Shown piece by piece: positions 55,422-64,000 of a stretch of DNA of 64,000 nt. Position numbers and translations under genes: made by a program. A model generated the notes under the pieces. The model had not been told where the DNA came from. It worked only from the letters and a program-made list of their open reading frames with translations, and did no database searches. The stretch spans positions 124,001-188,000 of the forward strand of contig NZ_JABAIH010000006.1 of NCBI RefSeq assembly GCF_012641395.1, in the 5' to 3' direction. The number at the start of each line of letters is the position of its first letter. Within the stretch, counting starts at the first letter, position 1. The DNA comes from Rhizobium sp. P32RR-XVIII (GTDB lineage: Bacteria > Pseudomonadota > Alphaproteobacteria > Rhizobiales > Rhizobiaceae).

Positions 55422-56396
55422 TCAAACGCCGATCCCCTCGACCTTTTCAACGGCCTCGGCATCGCTGCCCGGAATAAAGGCGTTGAACGCTGCCAGTGCG
55501 GCTGCGCGATAGACGTCGCGCTCCTGAAAAATCTCATGCCGGGCGCCGTTGACGGGCACGAGCTGACCCGCACGGAAATAGCGGGAGAGCCGCTCCTGCG
55601 CGATGTAGGGCACGACGCCGTCGCGGGTCGGGGCAATGACGACCGTCGGGATGTTGATCGAGAAAAGGTGGTTCGGCGTCAGGACCTTGTCGATCGTCGT
55701 GAAGCATTCACGCAGCCAGCGCGCAGTCGGCGGACCGAGCATCAGTTCCGGATGCTCCTTCATCATCGTGATGTTCCGCTCGAAACGCACCTCGTCGGAG
55801 GTAAGCGGATTGTCGCGGAACGGCAGCTCCGGCATTTTGCGGGCCAACGGCAGCGATCCAAGGCCGAGCGAGCAGGCCGTGGCGGCGAGACGGCGGATGG
55901 TTGCAGTGGACGCGACCTGGCCGATCAGGCCAAGGAACGGCGCGGACAGCACCATGCGCTCGATGCGTGTTCCAAGATAAGGCGCAGCCGAAAGCGCAAT
56001 CAGGCCCCCGGTCGAATGGCCGAGCAAATAGAACGGTAGGCGGGTGTCGGGCAGTACCACCTTTTCCAGAAAGGTGTCGAGGTCGCGCTCATAGTCGGAA
56101 AAGCGCCGCACGTGGCCATGCTGGCGCTTCTTGATGAGCCGCGGCGAGCCGCCCTGGCCGCGAAGATCGAAGGTCGCAACCCAGAGGCCTCTTGCCGTCA
56201 GATCGCGGATCGTCTCAAAATACTTCTCTATGTACTCGTTGCGCCCCTGAAGGATGACGACGGTACCCTTCGCGACCGAAGCGTCGGACCGAAACACTGC
56301 GTAGCGCAGCTTCCATCCGTCATGCGTCTCGAAGTAGCCTTCGGTGCAGTTTTCCAGGACCGGGTTATCAGGTGTCGAGATGAGGACGCTGTCCAT
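55422..56396 (-). CDS. Alpha/beta hydrolase, lysophospholipase (PldB)-like
   Basis: A 324-residue serine hydrolase. The nucleophile elbow GHSTGG has Ser128; the acid is likely the Asp in PTRDGVVP and the His is in GARHEIFQERD. The Serine_aminopeptidase/PldB layout (KGTVVILQGRNEYIEKYFE, DLRGQGGSPR) is clear. It probably hydrolyses lysophospholipids or monoacylglycerols at the membrane. There is no signal peptide. Confidence 0.88.
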   Translation of the reverse strand: MDSVLISTPDNPVLENCTEGYFETHDGWKLRYAVFRSDASVAKGTVVILQGRNEYIEKYFETIRDLTARGLWVATFDLRGQGGSPRLIKKRQHGHVRRFSDYERDLDTFLEKVVLPDTRLPFYLLGHSTGGLIALSAAPYLGTRIERMVLSAPFLGLIGQVASTATIRRLAATACSLGLGSLPLARKMPELPFRDNPLTSDEVRFERNITMMKEHPELMLGPPTARWLRECFTTIDKVLTPNHLFSINIPTVVIAPTRDGVVPYIAQERLSRYFRAGQLVPVNGARHEIFQERDVYRAAALAAFNAFIPGSDAEAVEKVEGIGV

Positions 56397-56661
56397 GAGC
56401 CTGCTTTCGATGCCGCCTGATCGTAGGCATAATCAACGGCCACTGAAAATCAACTGCTAAGGGACAGTACGGATAAAAAGAGACCGGCGGGGCAATTGAG
56501 GAGTACCCGGCGCCGGCCATAAGGCGGACTGAAGAAGAAGGGACGATGCACTTCAGCCATCGGGCCAGTTTTAATACCCGACAATGTGGAATTTACAGAT
56601 GCACTGCTGAACAGACGCCGAACCTTGCGTTCATGCCCCGTTCACCCTGCTTTGAAGAGGT
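56397..56661. other. Intergenic region upstream of the heat-shock promoter
   Basis: About 265 bp. It holds a CCGGCGCCGG palindrome near 56508-56517 and short frames without ribosome sites. No gene was recognised. Confidence 0.5.
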
Positions 56662-56690
56662 CTTGAACTTCGGAAAGACCATCACCATCT
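56662..56690 (+). promoter_or_regulatory. Heat-shock (RpoH) promoter
   Basis: CTTGAA (56662-56667) and CCATCT (56685-56690) are 17 bp apart, matching the sigma-32 consensus CTTGAA and CCATNT. It drives the small heat-shock gene 105 bp further on. Confidence 0.65.
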
Positions 56691-56699
56691 CAATTTTGC

Positions 56700-56794
56700 G
56701 GGCGCCAAACGGGTCCGCGGAACCGTCCTGAAGCTGCCGAATATGGGGTTTCGGGGCATATTTATCGCAACACGTCGCTTCCCAGGAGGACACA
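56700..56794 (+). promoter_or_regulatory. ROSE-like RNA thermometer
   Basis: The leader of the small heat-shock gene ends in TCGCTTCCCAGGAGGACACA just before the ATG. TCGCT (56775-56779) fits the UYGCU motif that pairs with the Shine-Dalgarno AGGAGG (56784-56789) in ROSE thermometers, which melt on heating. The upstream part can form further hairpins. Rhizobial small heat-shock genes are the classical setting. Confidence 0.65.
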
Positions 56795-57262
56795 ATGCGT
56801 CACGTAGACTTCTCTCCCCTTTATCGTTCCACCGTCGGTTTCGATCGTCTTTTCACGATGCTCGACAGCCTTGCTCAGCCGGATCAGGGGCAGACCTATC
56901 CGCCCTACAACATCGAGCGCACCGGCGAAAACACCTACCGCATCACCATGGCCGTTGCTGGTTTCGATGAAAGCGAAATCTCGATCGAAGCTCAGGCTCA
57001 CGCTCTGACCGTCAAGGGTGAAAAGAGCGAAGAAAATGCGGAAGGCAGCGAATTCCTCTATCGCGGCATCGCCAAGCGCGCCTTCGAGCGCCGCTTCCAG
57101 CTTGCCGACCATGTTGAGGTGACGGCGGCTTCGCTGAAGAATGGCCTGCTTCACATCGACCTTCTTCGCAGCATTCCGGAAACCATGAAGCCTCGCAAGA
57201 TCGCGATTGCTGCAGAGCCGGTAAGCGCGCCGAAGGCTATCGAGGCTCAGGTCGCGAACTAA
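56795..57262 (+). CDS. Small heat-shock protein Hsp20 (IbpA-like)
   Basis: A 155-residue alpha-crystallin-domain chaperone. The core runs from YNIERTGENTYRITMAVAGF through LTVKGEK to FERRFQLADHVEVTAASLKNGLLHIDL, with a short hydrophobic N-terminus (VGFDRLFTMLDSL) and a tail. It holds unfolding proteins in solution for refolding. Regulation is doubly thermal: a heat-shock promoter and a ROSE-like leader. A terminator follows at 57291-57317. Confidence 0.95.
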   Translation: MRHVDFSPLYRSTVGFDRLFTMLDSLAQPDQGQTYPPYNIERTGENTYRITMAVAGFDESEISIEAQAHALTVKGEKSEENAEGSEFLYRGIAKRAFERRFQLADHVEVTAASLKNGLLHIDLLRSIPETMKPRKIAIAAEPVSAPKAIEAQVAN

Positions 57263-57290
57263 CCGATCCCTCTGAGGACAGGATAAGCAG

Positions 57291-57317
57291 CGGCGCTCGT
57301 TTGAGCGCCGTTTTTTT
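57291..57317 (+). terminator. Terminator of the small heat-shock gene
   Basis: CGGCGCTC, GTTT and GAGCGCCG form an 8-bp stem followed by seven T residues. Confidence 0.92.
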
Positions 57318-57385
57318 ATTGCCGGGCGGTCAGGCCGGATGGACCGGTTCCCCTATCCCTGTACCCGCCGCCATCTCGGATGCGG

Positions 57386-57757
57386 CTATTTGACTGGCGC
57401 GGCGGGCGTCCATTCCGCCACGAGATCAAGCAGGCCCGGAAAGCGTTCGTTCAGGTCTTCGGCGCGGATGCGGCTGCGACGCTCAAGGCCATATTGCCGC
57501 TGGCGGATGAGACCAGCCTCGCGCAGCGCCTTGAAGTGGTGTGTCAAAGAGGATTTCGGCCGGTCGAAACTGAACCACCCGCAGGTATGGTCGTAGTCTT
57601 CCGACTCCAACAGCAGCCTACGAATGATGGTGAGGCGCAGAGGGTCGGCGAGCGCCCCCATGACCGTTTCCAATCGCAATTCATCAATTGCTGGTTCCGG
57701 CAAGGCCGGGGGCCGATGGTGCGCGGGATCTTCGATGGCGATGTGCTGTTTGGACAT
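57386..57757 (-). CDS. ArsR-family transcriptional regulator
   Basis: A 123-residue winged-helix regulator (MGALADPLRLTIIRRLLL, then FSFDRPKSSLTHHFKALREAGLIRQRQYG as the recognition helix and wing). There is no obvious metal-binding CxC motif in the recognition helix, so the ligand is probably organic. It is divergent from an MFS transporter gene, with three regularly spaced dyads between them (57778-57844), and most likely represses both until an inducer binds. Confidence 0.88.
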   Translation of the reverse strand: MSKQHIAIEDPAHHRPPALPEPAIDELRLETVMGALADPLRLTIIRRLLLESEDYDHTCGWFSFDRPKSSLTHHFKALREAGLIRQRQYGLERRSRIRAEDLNERFPGLLDLVAEWTPAAPVK

Positions 57758-57777
57758 GCAGGCATCTATAGCACCAT

Positions 57778-57844
57778 GTACGACTTTTGTCGAACCATAT
57801 TGTACGAATTATCTCGAACTATTATAGTACGAAAAAGATCGTAC
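57778..57844. promoter_or_regulatory. Three tandem operators GTACGA-N6-TCGWAC
   Basis: The 106-bp divergent gap contains GTACGA-CTTTTG-TCGAAC (57778-57795), GTACGA-ATTATC-TCGAAC (57802-57819) and GTACGA-AAAAGA-TCGTAC (57827-57844). The starts are 24 and 25 bp apart, so the sites sit nearly on one face of the helix. The outermost sites come within about 20 bp of each start codon and would cover both promoters. Confidence 0.75.
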
Positions 57845-57863
57845 AATCGGAGTCGTTTTCATC

Positions 57864-59075
57864 ATGACAGTCCAATCCCAATCAGATGCCGATCCCTTAT
57901 CTGCCGCAGAGGCGCCCCCATGGCGCATGTGGGCCGCGGCCTGGATCGTAACGGCGGTTTTCATCCTCTCGAACTCTGCGACGCCCCTCTATGTCCATTG
58001 GCAGGGTGAGATTGGTTTTTCGTCAGCAACCCTCACTGTTATCTTCGCGGCTTATATCTTCGGCCTATTGCTTGCGTTGCTCGTCGCCGGACAGCTTTCC
58101 GACCGGTATGGGCGCAAACCGGTTCTGATCCCGGGTCTCCTCGCGGCGATGGCGGCCTGTCTCCTGTTCGCCGCGGCAGAATCCGTGGCAATGCTGGTGA
58201 TCGCACGCCTGTTGTCAGGCATTGCCATTGGCGTGATTGTGTCGGCCGGGATGGCGTCGGTCGTCGATCTGGGCGGCCCGGAGCGCCGAAAATCCGCATC
58301 TCTTGCGGCGTCCGTGGCAATGGTTCTGGGGGCTGGCCTCGGTCCGCTGCTCGCTGGTGCCTCGGCACAGGTACTTTCGCAGCCCGTATTGCCGATTTTT
58401 GCGGCGGAGTTCCTCATACTCGTCAGCGCATTCATCGCAATCGCAATCCTGCCGCTGAAGCGTTCAGCGCCGAGTGACGGCTGGCGGCTGCGTCTGCCGG
58501 GCGTGCCACAGCCAAACCGCAAGCACCTTGCCTTCGGAATAGCAGTGTTCGGTCCCGGTATTACGGCAACATCTTTTGTGCTGTCGCTCGGTCCGTCACT
58601 CCTTTCGCGGCTGCTCGATGTAACCAGCCCGCTTGTAGCCGGAGGCATGGCCTGCGCCATGTTCCTGACGGCGACAGGCGTTCAGTTCGCCGTCCGCCGC
58701 CTCTCGGTCAGAACGATCTTCATAATAGGATCGGCGGCGACCGTCCTTTCCATGTTGGGCATTGTGGTTGCAGTGAACGGCTCGATCGCAACTATATTGG
58801 TCGCCGCCGCGCTACTGGCGGGTGCCGGGCAGGGGCTCGGACAATTGGGCGGGCTGACGCTGATCGGCCTGCATGTGCCGGCCCATCGTCGCGCCGAGGC
58901 CAATGCGGTTCTCAATTTCGGCGGATACATCCCGGCCGGATTGCTGCCCGTCGCGACAGGCTATCTCATCGATCTGACAGGCTTTGCTGCGGGCGCCACG
59001 GCGTTCGCGACCCTTCTCGCCGCAGTCGCGGTTGGCGGCGCGGCGTTTGTCGCCGCCCGCTTGACGAAGGAGTAG
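57864..59075 (+). CDS. MFS efflux transporter
   Basis: A 403-residue protein with 12 predicted helices. The loop 2-3 motif GQLSDRYGRKPVLIPG is present near residue 75, and the second half shows VPAHRRAEANAVLNFGGYIP. It resembles drug- or metabolite-exporting MFS members. Divergent with the ArsR regulator; the substrate is unknown. Confidence 0.9.
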   Translation: MTVQSQSDADPLSAAEAPPWRMWAAAWIVTAVFILSNSATPLYVHWQGEIGFSSATLTVIFAAYIFGLLLALLVAGQLSDRYGRKPVLIPGLLAAMAACLLFAAAESVAMLVIARLLSGIAIGVIVSAGMASVVDLGGPERRKSASLAASVAMVLGAGLGPLLAGASAQVLSQPVLPIFAAEFLILVSAFIAIAILPLKRSAPSDGWRLRLPGVPQPNRKHLAFGIAVFGPGITATSFVLSLGPSLLSRLLDVTSPLVAGGMACAMFLTATGVQFAVRRLSVRTIFIIGSAATVLSMLGIVVAVNGSIATILVAAALLAGAGQGLGQLGGLTLIGLHVPAHRRAEANAVLNFGGYIPAGLLPVATGYLIDLTGFAAGATAFATLLAAVAVGGAAFVAARLTKE

Positions 59076-59106
59076 GGAGCTTGGCGCACTGTTCGCTGGA
59101 GGTTGC

Positions 59107-60111
59107 CTACGCGGCTTCGGTTGCCGCGGCGACCTTATCTTCGGTTATCCGTCGTGCTGCCGCAGCCGCGTACTTCTGGGCGATCACGGCGCCGACCATC
59201 AACTGGATCTGGTGGAAGAGCATCAGCGGCAGAACGATAGCGCCGATCGACTGGCCGGCGAAAATCACGCTTGCCATCGGTACACCGCTTGCCAGGCTCT
59301 TTTTCGAGCCGCAGAAAGTGATGGTGATCTCGTCGGCCTTGTTGAAGCCGAGAAGGCGGCTGCCGTGCATGGTGAAGGCGAGTACGAAAGCGAGCAGCAG
59401 CGTGTCGAGAACAATGACGACGGCGATGTCTCGCGGCGAGAAGGTGTGCCACAGACCCTCGACGACTGCCGTGCTGAAGGCCAGGTAAACGACCATCAGG
59501 ATCGAGCCTCGGTCGACAGGCATCAGGATTTTCTTCTTCGAACGGATCCAGCCGCCGATCCAAGGCTCCAGAACCTGGCCGACGATGAATGGAGCGAGGA
59601 GCCGCAGCAGGATCTGTTGCAAAGCGTCCCAAGAGAAGCCGCCATGGCCGCTGACCGAAAAGAGCAGGCCGACGAGCAGCGGCGTGAGGAACATGCCGAA
59701 GATGTTCGAAGCCGATGCGGAGCAGATCGCCGCGGGCACGTTGCCGCCTGCCATAGAGGTAAAGGCGATCGAAGACTGAACCGTGGACGGCAGGACGCAA
59801 AGAAAGAGGATGCCGAGGTAAAGCGGCTTCGGCAGGATTGACTCCGGAATGAAGCCGAGCGCCATGCCGAGCAGCGGGAACACGGCGAATGTCGTCAGAA
59901 GAATGACGATGTGCAGCCGCCAGTGCAGGAGGCCTGCGATGACGACTTCGCGGGAGAGGCGCGCGCCATGCAGAAAGAAGAGCAGCGCGATGGCCAGCGT
60001 CGTGGCGTCGCCGAAGTAGTTGGCAAAGGTGCCGCTTGCCGGAAGGAGCGAGGCAAGGATGACGGTGCAAACGAGCAGGATTGTAAATGTGTCGGGCAAA
60101 AAGCGGCGCAT
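59107..60111 (-). CDS. Bile acid:sodium symporter family protein (YfeH-like)
   Basis: A 334-residue membrane protein with about ten helices. The SBF-like signature includes LFFLHGARLSREVV, LPSTVQSSIAFTSMAGGNVPAAICSASASN and FCGSKKSLASGVPMA, as in YfeH/RCH1-type carriers. The natural substrate of this branch is unknown. The ATG at 60111 gives the typical length; a TTG-started frame reaches 60153. It is divergent from a LysR regulator with 92 bp between. Confidence 0.85.
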   Translation of the reverse strand: MRRFLPDTFTILLVCTVILASLLPASGTFANYFGDATTLAIALLFFLHGARLSREVVIAGLLHWRLHIVILLTTFAVFPLLGMALGFIPESILPKPLYLGILFLCVLPSTVQSSIAFTSMAGGNVPAAICSASASNIFGMFLTPLLVGLLFSVSGHGGFSWDALQQILLRLLAPFIVGQVLEPWIGGWIRSKKKILMPVDRGSILMVVYLAFSTAVVEGLWHTFSPRDIAVVIVLDTLLLAFVLAFTMHGSRLLGFNKADEITITFCGSKKSLASGVPMASVIFAGQSIGAIVLPLMLFHQIQLMVGAVIAQKYAAAAARRITEDKVAAATEAA

Positions 60112-60203
60112 GAAGTTATCTCTGTACTCCAGAAGTTCATTGCCTTGTCTCAAATTATGATTCAGGATGCAAGGAATAACAGTTATCGTGAATCGAGATT
60201 GTC

Positions 60204-61067
60204 ATGCTTGATCTTACGCAGCTGCGCAGCTTTGTTGCCGTCGAACAAATGGGCAGCTTCACGCTCGCGGCCGAGCGTCTCGGCCTCGGGCAATCGACAG
60301 TCAGCCAGCATATCCAGCGGCTTGAGACCGCGCTCGGTCGCAAGCTCCTGGCGCGCGACACTCATAGGGTCGTTCTCACGGCAGATGGCGAAGCCTTGCT
60401 CTCACACGCCCGAACGATGCTTTCCATCGAAGGCGAGGTGCAGGCACTGTTCAAGAGCACTCGTCTGCGCGGCCGGCTTCGCCTCGGCGTCTCGGAAGAT
60501 TTTGTAACGAGCCAGCTTTCGGCGGTCCTGGAGGACTTCGTGCGGTCGCATCCGTCGGTGGACCTCGAGCTTACGGTAGCATTGTCGGGCGCGCTTTATG
60601 AGATGCAGGACAACGGCGAGATCGATCTGGTGCTTGCCAAACGCCGTCTCGGCGATGCGCGCGGGCGGCTTATCTATCGCGAGCCGCTGGTCTGGCTGGC
60701 CCGCGATCCCGAATATGTGTTGGCACAGACGCCGCTGCCGCTCATCGCCTTTCCGGCGCCCAGCGTCACGCGGAGCATTGCCCTGGAAGCCCTCAGCCAA
60801 AAGCAGGTGCCTTGGCGGATCGTCTGTACCTGTGGCAGCCTGAGCGGCCTGACGGCGGCCGCACGGGCCGGAATGGGCCTACTGGTGCAGCCACGCAGCA
60901 TGGCCCCATCGGGATTGAAAGAAATCAGCACGGCGAGGCTGCCGGCACTGGAAGATGTGGAATTCGTGCTGGTGCCGCGCAAGGGCGCCGATCAGGCGCT
61001 TGTCGCGGCGCTGTCGGACGACATCCTCGGCAAGGTGCGGCGGTTGCGATCGACTCCACAGGAATAA
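60204..61067 (+). CDS. LysR-family transcriptional regulator
   Basis: A 287-residue regulator: an N-terminal helix-turn-helix (QLRSFVAVEQMGSFTLAAERLGLGQSTVSQHIQRLE) and a substrate-binding domain starting near LRLGVSEDF. Its divergence from the symporter-family gene suggests it controls that gene, with the inducer being the transported compound. A terminator follows at 61068-61094. Confidence 0.92.
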   Translation: MLDLTQLRSFVAVEQMGSFTLAAERLGLGQSTVSQHIQRLETALGRKLLARDTHRVVLTADGEALLSHARTMLSIEGEVQALFKSTRLRGRLRLGVSEDFVTSQLSAVLEDFVRSHPSVDLELTVALSGALYEMQDNGEIDLVLAKRRLGDARGRLIYREPLVWLARDPEYVLAQTPLPLIAFPAPSVTRSIALEALSQKQVPWRIVCTCGSLSGLTAAARAGMGLLVQPRSMAPSGLKEISTARLPALEDVEFVLVPRKGADQALVAALSDDILGKVRRLRSTPQE

Positions 61068-61094
61068 AAACCCGCCGGGTGGCGGGTTTGTTTC
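61068..61094 (+). terminator. Terminator of the LysR gene
   Basis: AAACCCGCC, GGGT and GGCGGGTTT form a 9-bp stem followed by GTTTC, at the stop codon of the LysR gene. Confidence 0.8.
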
Positions 61095-61100
61095 TGCTGA

Positions 61101-61607
61101 TTAGAAAGGCGAAATACACTGCCGGCGCGGGCCATAGTACGGCTGGAACGTGTTGTCCCAGGCCCTATAGGAGCGATATCGGCTGTAGCACCAGCTTGTA
61201 TGAGAATTCCCGCCATACGCAGAGGACGGTGGGCCATAGTAGGGGGCAGAATAGTAGGGCTGAGCTAACGCCCCACCGACGATCGCACCCAGCGCCAGTC
61301 CGCCGATGATGGCGGCGGCGTCGTTATCGTCATTATGATGATGGTACCGGTGCCCATAATAGTTGTTATAGCGGTAGCCACGATACCCACGGTTACTGCC
61401 ATAATATGAGCCGCGATTGCCGCGCCAGCTCTTAAGATAGCGGCGCCTAGCGAAGTTGCTCCATCCGCTCCAATCGCCATCCCGAACCTGCTCTATGTTC
61501 GATACGACTTTCGGCTTGGCGAGGTTGATCGCAGGAAATGCCTCGGCAGGCAGTACGCTGGTAAAGGCAGTCACACCTGAGATGAACACGACAGCTAACT
61601 TTTTCAT
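61101..61607 (-). CDS. BA14K-family secreted protein
   Basis: A 168-residue protein with a signal peptide (MKKLAVVFISGVTAFTSVLPAEAFP). A Tyr/Gly/Arg/His-rich central region (YYGSNRGYRGYRYNNYYGHRYHHHN) is followed by one helix (AAIIGGLALGAIVGGAL) and the C-terminal BA14K motif SWCYSRYRSYRAWDNTFQPYYGPRRQC. The Brucella founder of this family is an immunoreactive, lectin-like surface protein. The function in rhizobia is unknown. Confidence 0.85.
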   Translation of the reverse strand: MKKLAVVFISGVTAFTSVLPAEAFPAINLAKPKVVSNIEQVRDGDWSGWSNFARRRYLKSWRGNRGSYYGSNRGYRGYRYNNYYGHRYHHHNDDNDAAAIIGGLALGAIVGGALAQPYYSAPYYGPPSSAYGGNSHTSWCYSRYRSYRAWDNTFQPYYGPRRQCISPF

Positions 61608-61956
61608 CGCTTTTCACCTTTTTAGTTATCAATGAAATTGTTCCCGAAAAGTTCCCGCAGGTGAGGAATTTAAAGGAACTGAGGCAGCAATAGGTGCCAC
61701 TACTGACCCATTTGGTCCGCAGGAGCCGCTACCAGCACTCCACAAACAGTCAGTGGCCCCTTTTATTAGAATTATCTAATTGAACCACTCGGGCAGTGAT
61801 GTAGACTTGCGCCGCCAATTTGGGAACTAGGGGAGCCCCGTAGACCGTTCGGGAATCTGTGCGCAAGCGCGTCCAGATATGGCCTCGATATATGCAGTCA
61901 TTGAGCAAAACTCCTGAACCGCCGTCGCGGATACCTCTCAAGAGGGGAGATCAACA
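61608..61956. other. Divergent intergenic region between BA14K and sulfatase genes
   Basis: About 350 bp. It contains ATTAGA-ATTA-TCTAAT (61765-61780), a perfect 6-bp-armed palindrome that could be an operator for either gene. A short imperfect repeat GCCACT...GAC occurs at about 61696 and 61750. No gene was recognised. Confidence 0.4.
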
Positions 61957-64000
61957 ATGTGCCCGAAGCTGTATAGGCGTCTCGCGTGTGCGCTTGGCTT
62001 AACGACAGTAACCGCATTGGGCGGCATGGCGAATGCCGCAGAAGTCCAAAGTACCGGCACGCTCGGCTCACCGGGCGCCACGACGGCGATCGACGGAAAA
62101 CAACTGCCAGCGCCGGATCCGAAATTCGGCGGCGTGATCACGGATGATGCCTTGCAGTCAAAGCCATGGTGGGCGCCGCGTATCGTGCCTCCGAAGGGGG
62201 CGCCCAACATCTTGCTGATCATCACGGATGATGCGGGATTTGGTGTGCCGAGCACCTTTGGTGGCGTGATTCCGACACCTACCATGGATCGCATCGCCAA
62301 CGACGGGCTGCGCTATAACAACATTCACTCCACCGCACTGTGCTCGCCGACGCGGGCCGCCCTGATTACCGGGCGCAACCACCATTCGGTCGGCTTCGGC
62401 GTAATCTCCGAGCAATCCACGGGTTTCCCGGGCTATAACAGCATCATCCCCGAGGACAAAGCGACCATCGGCCGGATCCTCCGCGACAACGGCTACGCCA
62501 CTTCCTGGTTCGGCAAGGACCACAATACCCCGGCCTTTGCCGCCAGCTCGATCGGCCCCTTCGATAGGTGGCCGACCGGCATGGGCTTCGAATACTTCTA
62601 TGGCTTCGTCGGTGGCGACGCCAACCAGTGGCAGCCGAACCTGTTCCGCAACACCACCCAGATCTACCCCTTCGAGGGCAAGCCGGGATGGAACCTGGTT
62701 ACGGGAATGGCGGATGACGCGATCGAATACCTGAGCCGCTTAAACCAGACGTCGCCCGACAGACCTTTCTTCATGAAGTACGCGCCGGGCGCGACGCACG
62801 CACCGCATCATCCGACAAAGGAGTGGGTGGACAAGATCGGCAGCATGCATCTCTTCGACCAGGGCTGGAACAAGCTGCGCGAGCAGATATTCGAGAACCA
62901 GAAGAGGCTGGGAGTGATCCCCCAGGATACGAAGCTGGAGGCTTGGCCAACGCAGATCATCAAGAACTGGGATGACCTGACGCCGCAGGACCAGAAGCTC
63001 TTCATCAGACAGGCCGACGTCTTCGCTGCCTATGTCGGCTACAGCGATCACGAAATCGGGCGTGTCATCCAGACCATCGACGACATGGGCAAGCTCGACA
63101 ATACGCTCGTCATCTATATCAACGGCGACAACGGCACGAGTGCGGAGGGTGGTCCCCTCGGCACACCCAACGAGGTCGCGTTCTTCAACGGCATCAACGA
63201 GATGCCAACAGACGTCCAGATGAAGTGGTACGATGTCTGGGGCACCGAACAGACCTACAACCACATGTCCGCGGGTTAGTCCTGGGCTTTCGATACGCCC
63301 TTCACATGGTTCAAACAGAACGCCTCCAGGCTCGGCGGCATCGGGCAGAACATGGCGGTCTCCTGGCCGGCGCGCATCAGCGACAAGGGCGGGCTGCGCC
63401 AGCAGTTCACGCACGTCATCGACGTGGTGCCGACGATCCTCGAAGTAACGGGGATACCCGCCCCAGAAATGGTCGACGGGATCAAGCAAGCGCCGATCGA
63501 GGGCACCAGCTTCGCCTATACATTCGATGAGAAAAACGCCAAGGCGCCGTCACGGCACAAGACCCAGTATTTCGAAATGATGGGCCAGTGGGCGCTCTAC
63601 AATGATGGCTGGTTGCTCAGCACGAAGGTGAACCGCGCGCCGTGGGAAGCCTTCGGCGCCGCCAATCCCGACCCGCTGAACAACCAGGTGCTGGAACTTT
63701 ACGATCTGAGCAAGGACTTCAGCCAGTCGCAGAACCTTGCCGACCAGAATCCCGACAAGGTCAAGGAACTTAAGGAACTGTTCATCGCGGAGGCGAGGAA
63801 GCATCAGGTCTTCCCCATGGATGCCTCGGTGGCAGCCCGCATCGTCGCGCCGCGCCCGAACATCACCGCCGGGCGGATGGAGTTCACCTACACCGTCCCG
63901 ATGGTCGGCCTGCCGCAAGGCGACTCTCCCTCCATCCTCAATAGCTCGTACGCCATCACCGCGGACATCGATGTGCCCCAAGGCGGCGCGGAGGGCATGA
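61957..64000 (+). pseudogene. Arylsulfatase interrupted by an in-frame amber codon, partial at window end
   Basis: The reading frame starts MCPKLYRRLACALGL with an apparent signal peptide. The sulfatase nucleophile motif CSPTR lies at residues 129-133 (formylglycine Cys129) and the metal-binding DD near residue 91. After HMSAG a TAG stands at 63277-63279, where relatives have Trp (here TAG for TGG). The frame then stays open and homologous (WAFDTPFTWFKQNAS and onward, over 240 codons) to the window end, with no frameshift. The product would stop at 440 of more than 680 residues and lose the C-terminal half. A sequencing error, a recent mutation, or suppression are all possible. Confidence 0.85.

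Noticed and set aside
61823..61849. GGAAC...CGTT as a second EcfG promoter before the sulfatase gene
   Set aside because: The spacer is 18 bp, outside the usual 16-17 bp.

Overview
The window is chromosomal DNA of an alphaproteobacterium of the Rhizobiaceae, most likely Rhizobium or a close relative. GC content is high and the genes are tightly packed. The gene content fits that group: a six-gene glycogen operon (glgP-glgB-glgC-glgA-pgm-glgX), soxBDAG sarcosine oxidase, three-part pntAA-pntAB-pntB transhydrogenase, cpdR divergent from an N-formylglutamate amidohydrolase gene, a TctABC/TctDE tricarboxylate system, two rpsU copies around a cold-shock gene, a BA14K protein, and an sRNA of the suhB/MmgR type beside an inositol-monophosphatase-family gene. 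No insertion sequence, prophage, CRISPR array or replication origin was seen. The assignment rests on remembered family knowledge, not on a database search.

Layout. 1-7 kb: the start of a TRAP small permease (cut by the window edge), a GGDEF/EAL membrane protein, an N-acyl-amino-acid-synthase-like (FeeM/LuxI fold) protein, a small cytochrome aa3 subunit IV, and the pnt operon. 7-16 kb: an HWE histidine kinase, an amino-acid-oxidase-like flavoprotein, a TPR lipoprotein, rpsU/cspA/rpsU with two small genes, and a CHASE2 adenylate cyclase tail to tail with a FecR-domain protein. 16-23.4 kb: soxBDAG, a zinc alcohol dehydrogenase and a MaoC hydratase. 23.5-34.5 kb: glycogen synthesis and breakdown on the minus strand. 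34.8-39.5 kb: a TadG/von Willebrand protein, and a transglutaminase translationally coupled to an ATP-grasp/alpha-E fusion. 39.6-46.2 kb: TctE-TctD, a divergent solute-binding protein, then TctC-TctB-TctA. 46.2-52.4 kb: many small or poorly known genes (DUF475 membrane protein, MgtC, an SNase-like protein, several short ORFs), one group behind a good match to the general-stress sigma factor (EcfG) promoter. 52.8-61 kb: tRNA-Val, cpdR, hutG, the sRNA, hisN-like, a lysophospholipase-like hydrolase, a small heat-shock gene with heat-shock promoter and ROSE-like thermometer, an ArsR/MFS divergent pair with three evenly spaced operators, and a bile-acid-symporter-family/LysR divergent pair. 61-64 kb: a BA14K protein and an arylsulfatase gene interrupted by one in-frame amber codon and running off the window.

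How the genes work together. The recurring themes are carbon storage (glycogen; the MmgR family is linked to PHB granules in Sinorhizobium), one-carbon and methylamine catabolism (sarcosine oxidase, with a dehydrogenase that could handle formaldehyde), tricarboxylate uptake under two-component control, and stress response (EcfG-type promoter, ROSE thermometer, cold shock). The least understood parts are the transglutaminase/ATP-grasp/alpha-E pair, the FeeM-like synthase next to a cyclic-di-GMP enzyme, the nested CGATAG dyads at 9.0-9.2 kb, and the short genes with their own signals between 46 and 52.6 kb.
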